A stretch of 64,000 bases of DNA from assembly GCA_033398695.1 (NCBI GenBank), contig CM065802.1, forward strand, positions 138,122,096 to 138,186,095. Reading direction: 5' to 3'. Under the pieces are notes generated by a model that did no database searches, had not been told where the DNA came from, and worked only from the letters and a program-made list of their open reading frames with translations. The first letter of the stretch is position 1. Each line of letters opens with the position of its first letter. The position numbers and the translations under genes are program-made. This document shows, piece after piece, positions 60,778-64,000 of this stretch. The DNA comes from Orobanche coerulescens (taxonomy: Eukaryota; Streptophyta; Magnoliopsida; Lamiales; Orobanchaceae).

Positions 60778-61446
60778 CCCCCCCTTTTTCCCACCTACCT
60801 TCCCTTGTATTTATTTCCTATTCTTTATGGGTGATAAATACTTTGTGGGGCAAGAATACATGTGACATGAGTTGTTCACATGTAGGTGGAAGTTGAATAA
60901 GAGGGGAAGATTTCTTATCACTCCCATACCATTCACTTTCCTACGGTTGAGAGAGTTCAAGAGAAAGAACTTGGAGTTCATTTCAATAGTCTTCATCTTC
61001 TTCTTCATATTTTTTCTTGGTGGTTCTTGGAGAAAAATCAAGAAATCAAAGAGAGATAGTGAGTTATATACTTAGAGTGCTATAATCACAATCGAAAGCT
61101 TCATCATCCTAGCTCTAGCCGTATCCTTGGAGGATAGCAAGGTGATCGTCGTTTCGTTCGTTTCTCCAGCACGTGGCAAGTAGAGACGCGGTACTTTCGG
61201 CGTTGGATCATCCAAGAGCTTGGAGCGGATTGGATTCGTGGAGAACAACTAAAGCTTAGGGAATCGCTCAAGAGAAGGACACCATTTAACCAACGGACTA
61301 CAAGGGTATGTTTCTCGTATCTTCTTGTGCTTTGTATTAATATTCGTATATACGTAGCTCGATCGATCCTCGTAGGGATTCGAATCGAATTAATTTTCAT
61401 TTTACCGCTTCCGCTGGGCCTTCGTTTTAGGCACCGAATCCTAACA
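60778..61446 (+). repeat. copia-2 5' LTR, right part
   Basis: This piece continues the LTR interrupted at 12945 and ends ACCGAATCCTAACA at 61446. TTTTACCGCTTCCGCTG near its end is typical of copia LTR termini. The junction after 61446 does not show a clean iMet primer site, consistent with decay. Confidence 0.7.
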
Positions 61447-61589
61447 CAATCAACCATCGAATATCTTCTGTGATGCCATTTCTCATTAGCACCCTTAATC
61501 TTTCGAGTCGAGCTCGATAAATTCTTTTTATGATATTCATTGGAAGAGATGGATAATATTTATGAAGATTCGAAAGCATTGAATCCATT

Positions 61590-62400
61590 ATGATATTCAG
61601 ACCCTCAGTATGGGTGAATTTTGTGAATACAATGATAATCTATGCCGACGTATATGGTGCTTTGGAAGCAGCACGTGACGGATATCAGTATTTCATTACA
61701 TTTACAGATGATCATACTAGGTATGGTTATGTATACTTAATGAAACATAAATCCGAGGCCTTTGAGAAATTCAAGGAATTCAAGGCCCTATCTAGAAACA
61801 AACTGGAAATTATATCAAAGCACTTCGGTCGGACCGAGGTGGCGAGTATATGAGTACGGAGTTTGATGAGTTCCTAAAGGAACATGGGATAGTATCACAA
61901 CTAACACCTCCAGGCACTCCTCAGTTAAATGGTGTGTCAGAAAGAAGGAACCAGACCTTGTTGGACATGGTCCATTCCATGCTGGGTTATACTGACTTAC
62001 CGATTTACCTGTAGGGTATGCACTCCTGGCTGCTGCATATTATGTCCTTCCAAATCCGTTCCTAAAACTCCACATGATATATGGGAGGGCAGGAAACCAA
62101 GTCTTAATCACATTAGGATTTTGGGTGTCCCGCCTATGTCAAGAAGACTAAGGTGGACAAGTTGGAAGCAAGGTCCGTGAAGGAATGTTTTCATTGGATT
62201 CCCATCTGGGACCATGGGTTATCTATTCTACATGCCCAAAGATCGAAATATCGTTGTTGCTTTGCATGCACACTTCCTGGAAGATGAGTTCAGTCAGGAA
62301 GGCGGAGCAGGTAGAAATATTTTTTTGGAAGAATGCAATGAAACTCCTCAGGAGACACCTGTGCAAGAAAATGGAACCTAACCTTCTGAAACACAAGTGC
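61590..62400 (+). pseudogene. copia-2 integrase remnant
   Basis: The frame at 61590-61853 reads YADVYGALEAARDGYQYFIT and TDDHTRYGYVYLMKHKSEAF, the first half of a copia integrase core. After a frameshift, nucleotides 61855-62180 encode EFLKEHGI, LNGVSERRNQTLLDMVHSM and KTPHDIWEGRKPS in other frames. The catalytic core is split by stops and indels. Confidence 0.8.
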
Positions 62401-62559
62401 AATCACCTCGTGGGTCTAGTAGGATGTCTCATTTACCTAAGAGGTATGGCCTTGTGCACTTGGAGGAGCTGGGTCTCCATGAGGTTCCAAGTGATATCCA
62501 AGAGACCGACCCAACGACCTATGACCTAGCAATGGTGGATGTAGACTCCATGAAATGGA

Positions 62560-63580
62560 CTATAGTAGTCTTCACGTAGTAGGGTTTTTTGTTTTGACAA
62601 GACAGTCAAAGAGTTTGACTTCGTGCAAAATGAAGAGGAACCTTGTGTATACAAGAGGGTTAGTGGGAGCAAGATCACATTCTTAGTACTATATGTAGAT
62701 GTAGATGACATTCTATTAAATAGGAAATGATGTGGGAATGCTCAGTTCTGTGATAGCTTGGCTTTCGAGAAATTTTTCCATGAAAGACTTGGGAGAATAA
62801 GCCTATATTCTTGGGATTCAACTCTACTGGGATAGAGCAAAGAGAATGATAGGTCTTTCCAAAGCCCTCTATATAAATAAAATCTTAAAGCGATTTAAGA
62901 TAGAAGAGGGTTCCTATCGATGCGACATGGAATAAAACTCACTTTGAAGATGTGTCCTCAGAGTGAGGAACAATGAAAGGAAATGAGTAATATACCATAT
63001 GCTTCGGCCTTGGGTAGCCTTATGTATGCTATGTTGTGTACGAGACATGACATTGCGCATGCTGTGAGCGTGGTAAGTAGGTTTCAGGCAAACCCAAGTA
63101 GGGAACATTGGACTGCCGTAAAGAATGTTCTCAAGTACTTGAGAAGGACTAGAGATATGGTTCTTATGTATGGCGGTGGAGAACTGAATGTGATGGGATT
63201 CACTAATTCGGACTTCCTGGGACAGAAAGACAATTCGATGTCTACTTCTGGCTATATATTTACTCTTAATGGAGGAGCAGTATCTTGTCACAGTGCCAAG
63301 TATAGGGCGACTGCTGGTTCCACCTGTTAGGCTGAGTATAAAGCGGCCTCGGAGGCTTCCAAAGGAACGGTTAACAAGTTACTGGTAAACTTCACGTGAC
63401 ACCATGTGCTACACTGCCTGTTTTTGTTTTTTTACGATAACAATAGAGTGGTAGCACAGTCCTAGGAGCCGAGGTTTCATAACAATACAAAACATATTGA
63501 GAGAGAGTATCATCTCGTGAGAGAATTTATTCGCAAAGGGATATATTGTGCTGCATAGAGTAGAGTCAGCCGACAACGTC
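62560..63580 (+). pseudogene. copia-2 reverse transcriptase and RNase H remnant
   Basis: RT pieces include a VLYVDVDDILL active-site segment near 62685-62720, with extra residues inside YVDD. The RNase H part at 62983-63330 reads IPYASALGSLMYAMLCTRHD, NPSREHWTAVKNVLKYL and STSGYIFTLNGGAVSCHSAK, interrupted by a TAG near 63328. Later codons show the usual ending with a DNVTDPLTK-like stretch in another frame. Nonfunctional. Confidence 0.8.
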
Positions 63581-63670
63581 ACTGATCCACTGACCAAGCA
63601 CTTTCTTAGATTTGCTTGGAGCGTCATCTGGAGAACATGGGTATTAGATACCTTAATGTGTGGCATTGAG

Positions 63671-63684
63671 TGAAAGTGGGAGAT
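63671..63684 (+). other. copia-2 polypurine tract
   Basis: TGAAAGTGGGAGAT sits immediately before the 3' LTR start. It would prime plus-strand DNA synthesis. Confidence 0.75.
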
Positions 63685-64000
63685 TGTAAGGAGTATGCCC
63701 TCGAATGTCACTCAGAGGATGTTGAGTGAGGGCATTGTACTTATTATTATGTAAATTCATTATCATAAGGCAAATGGATGTTTCTTTATTTACTGGTAGT
63801 TACTGGCCTTATATATATAGAAACTAGTCCGTGTATTTGAGAGCAAAACATTACACTCCTTATTGGATAAGGCGGTCGGCACTGGAAAGGTTTATAGCTC
63901 AAATACTTAGTCGTTCGCAAGTCGATAAAAATTGACTGGGCGTTAAGTTTATGTGAAGACTTGTATGACGTGTTCTTTGACATGGAGAGTGCCTATCGAA
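63685..64000 (+). repeat. copia-2 3' LTR (truncated by window end)
   Basis: This matches 11627-11950 nearly base for base, apart from a short deletion near 63806 where the left copy has an extra CGTTCCTAACTCG-type stretch. Confidence 0.9.

Larger units (their letters stand above)
11627..64000 (+). mobile_element. Ty1/copia retrotransposon (copia-2), host of the whole insertion nest; right end outside window
   Basis: The left LTR starts TGGTAGGAGTATGCCC at 11627; the right LTR starts TGTAAGGAGTATGCCC at 63685 after the tract AAAGTGGGAGAT. The first 300 bp of the two LTRs match closely. The left LTR is split at 12945/60778 by element A. The interior (61447-63684) holds only degraded integrase, RT and RNase H; gag and protease are not seen, so the element had a large internal deletion or strong decay. 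The candidate duplicated site left of the element is CAATC (11622-11626); its partner lies outside the window. Confidence 0.85.

Overview
The window is nuclear plant DNA, most likely a eudicot. It is AT-rich and almost entirely a stack of LTR retrotransposons. Ty3/gypsy elements carry Tekay/Del-like integrases with a chromodomain-like tail and tRNA-iMet-type primer sites (TGGTATCGGAG). Ty1/copia relics, a Stowaway MITE and a Harbinger-like MITE are also present. I found no rRNA, tRNA, CRISPR array or bacterial-type gene. The species cannot be named from the sequence.

Layout. 1-1708: end of a Ty3-type LTR facing the minus strand. 1709-6819: decayed copia element (minus) whose 3' end is cut by that LTR. 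6820-11626: the only stretch not dominated by large elements; it holds a Stowaway MITE, a copia-type LTR end with primer site, a 71-bp tandem repeat, an intronless LOG-like ORF (10274-10942, minus) and a relict cysteine-rich ORF (11290-11625, minus). 11627-64000: one decayed copia element (plus), expanded to more than 52 kb by nested insertions. Its 5' LTR is split by gypsy element A (12946-60777, minus). The 3' LTR of A holds gypsy element B (13391-23453, minus), a coding-free element with 4.5-kb LTRs (the LARD, 23516-42516, minus) and a MITE (44128-44759). The LARD 3' LTR is split by gypsy element C (25494-35127, plus). The pol of A is split by a coding-free element D (47887-56221, minus). 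Target-site duplications are readable for B (GATGC), LARD (CTCAG), C (TTATG), D (TATGT) and the MITE (TTA). Uninterrupted sister LTRs within the window serve as empty-site controls for B, LARD, C and the MITE, so the order of insertion is well supported.

Every Ty3 coding region seen is broken by stops or frameshifts. A and C keep long gag, protease, RT, RNase H and integrase segments; the LARD and D have none and would need enzymes in trans.

Most notable signal. All the Ty3-type LTRs carry, just upstream of the TATA box, an array of short CpG-rich palindromes. The palindrome differs by family: TAGCGYRCGCTA in A, B and C, TTACGTACGTAA in the LARD, CCGTGTC/GACACGG inverted pairs in D, GTGCCGCGGCAC-like in the 1-1708 LTR. 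Spacers between palindromes remain recognisably homologous across A, C and the LARD, and the last palindrome sits 11-12 bp from the TATA box in A, B, C and LARD. This looks like a conserved promoter architecture with family-specific, homogenised binding sites. A second sequence-wide signal is that sister LTRs differ mainly at CAG/CTG trinucleotides (CAG to CGA, CTG to TCG), which suggests base-calling errors at methylated CHG sites; some of the apparent frameshifts may therefore be artefacts.
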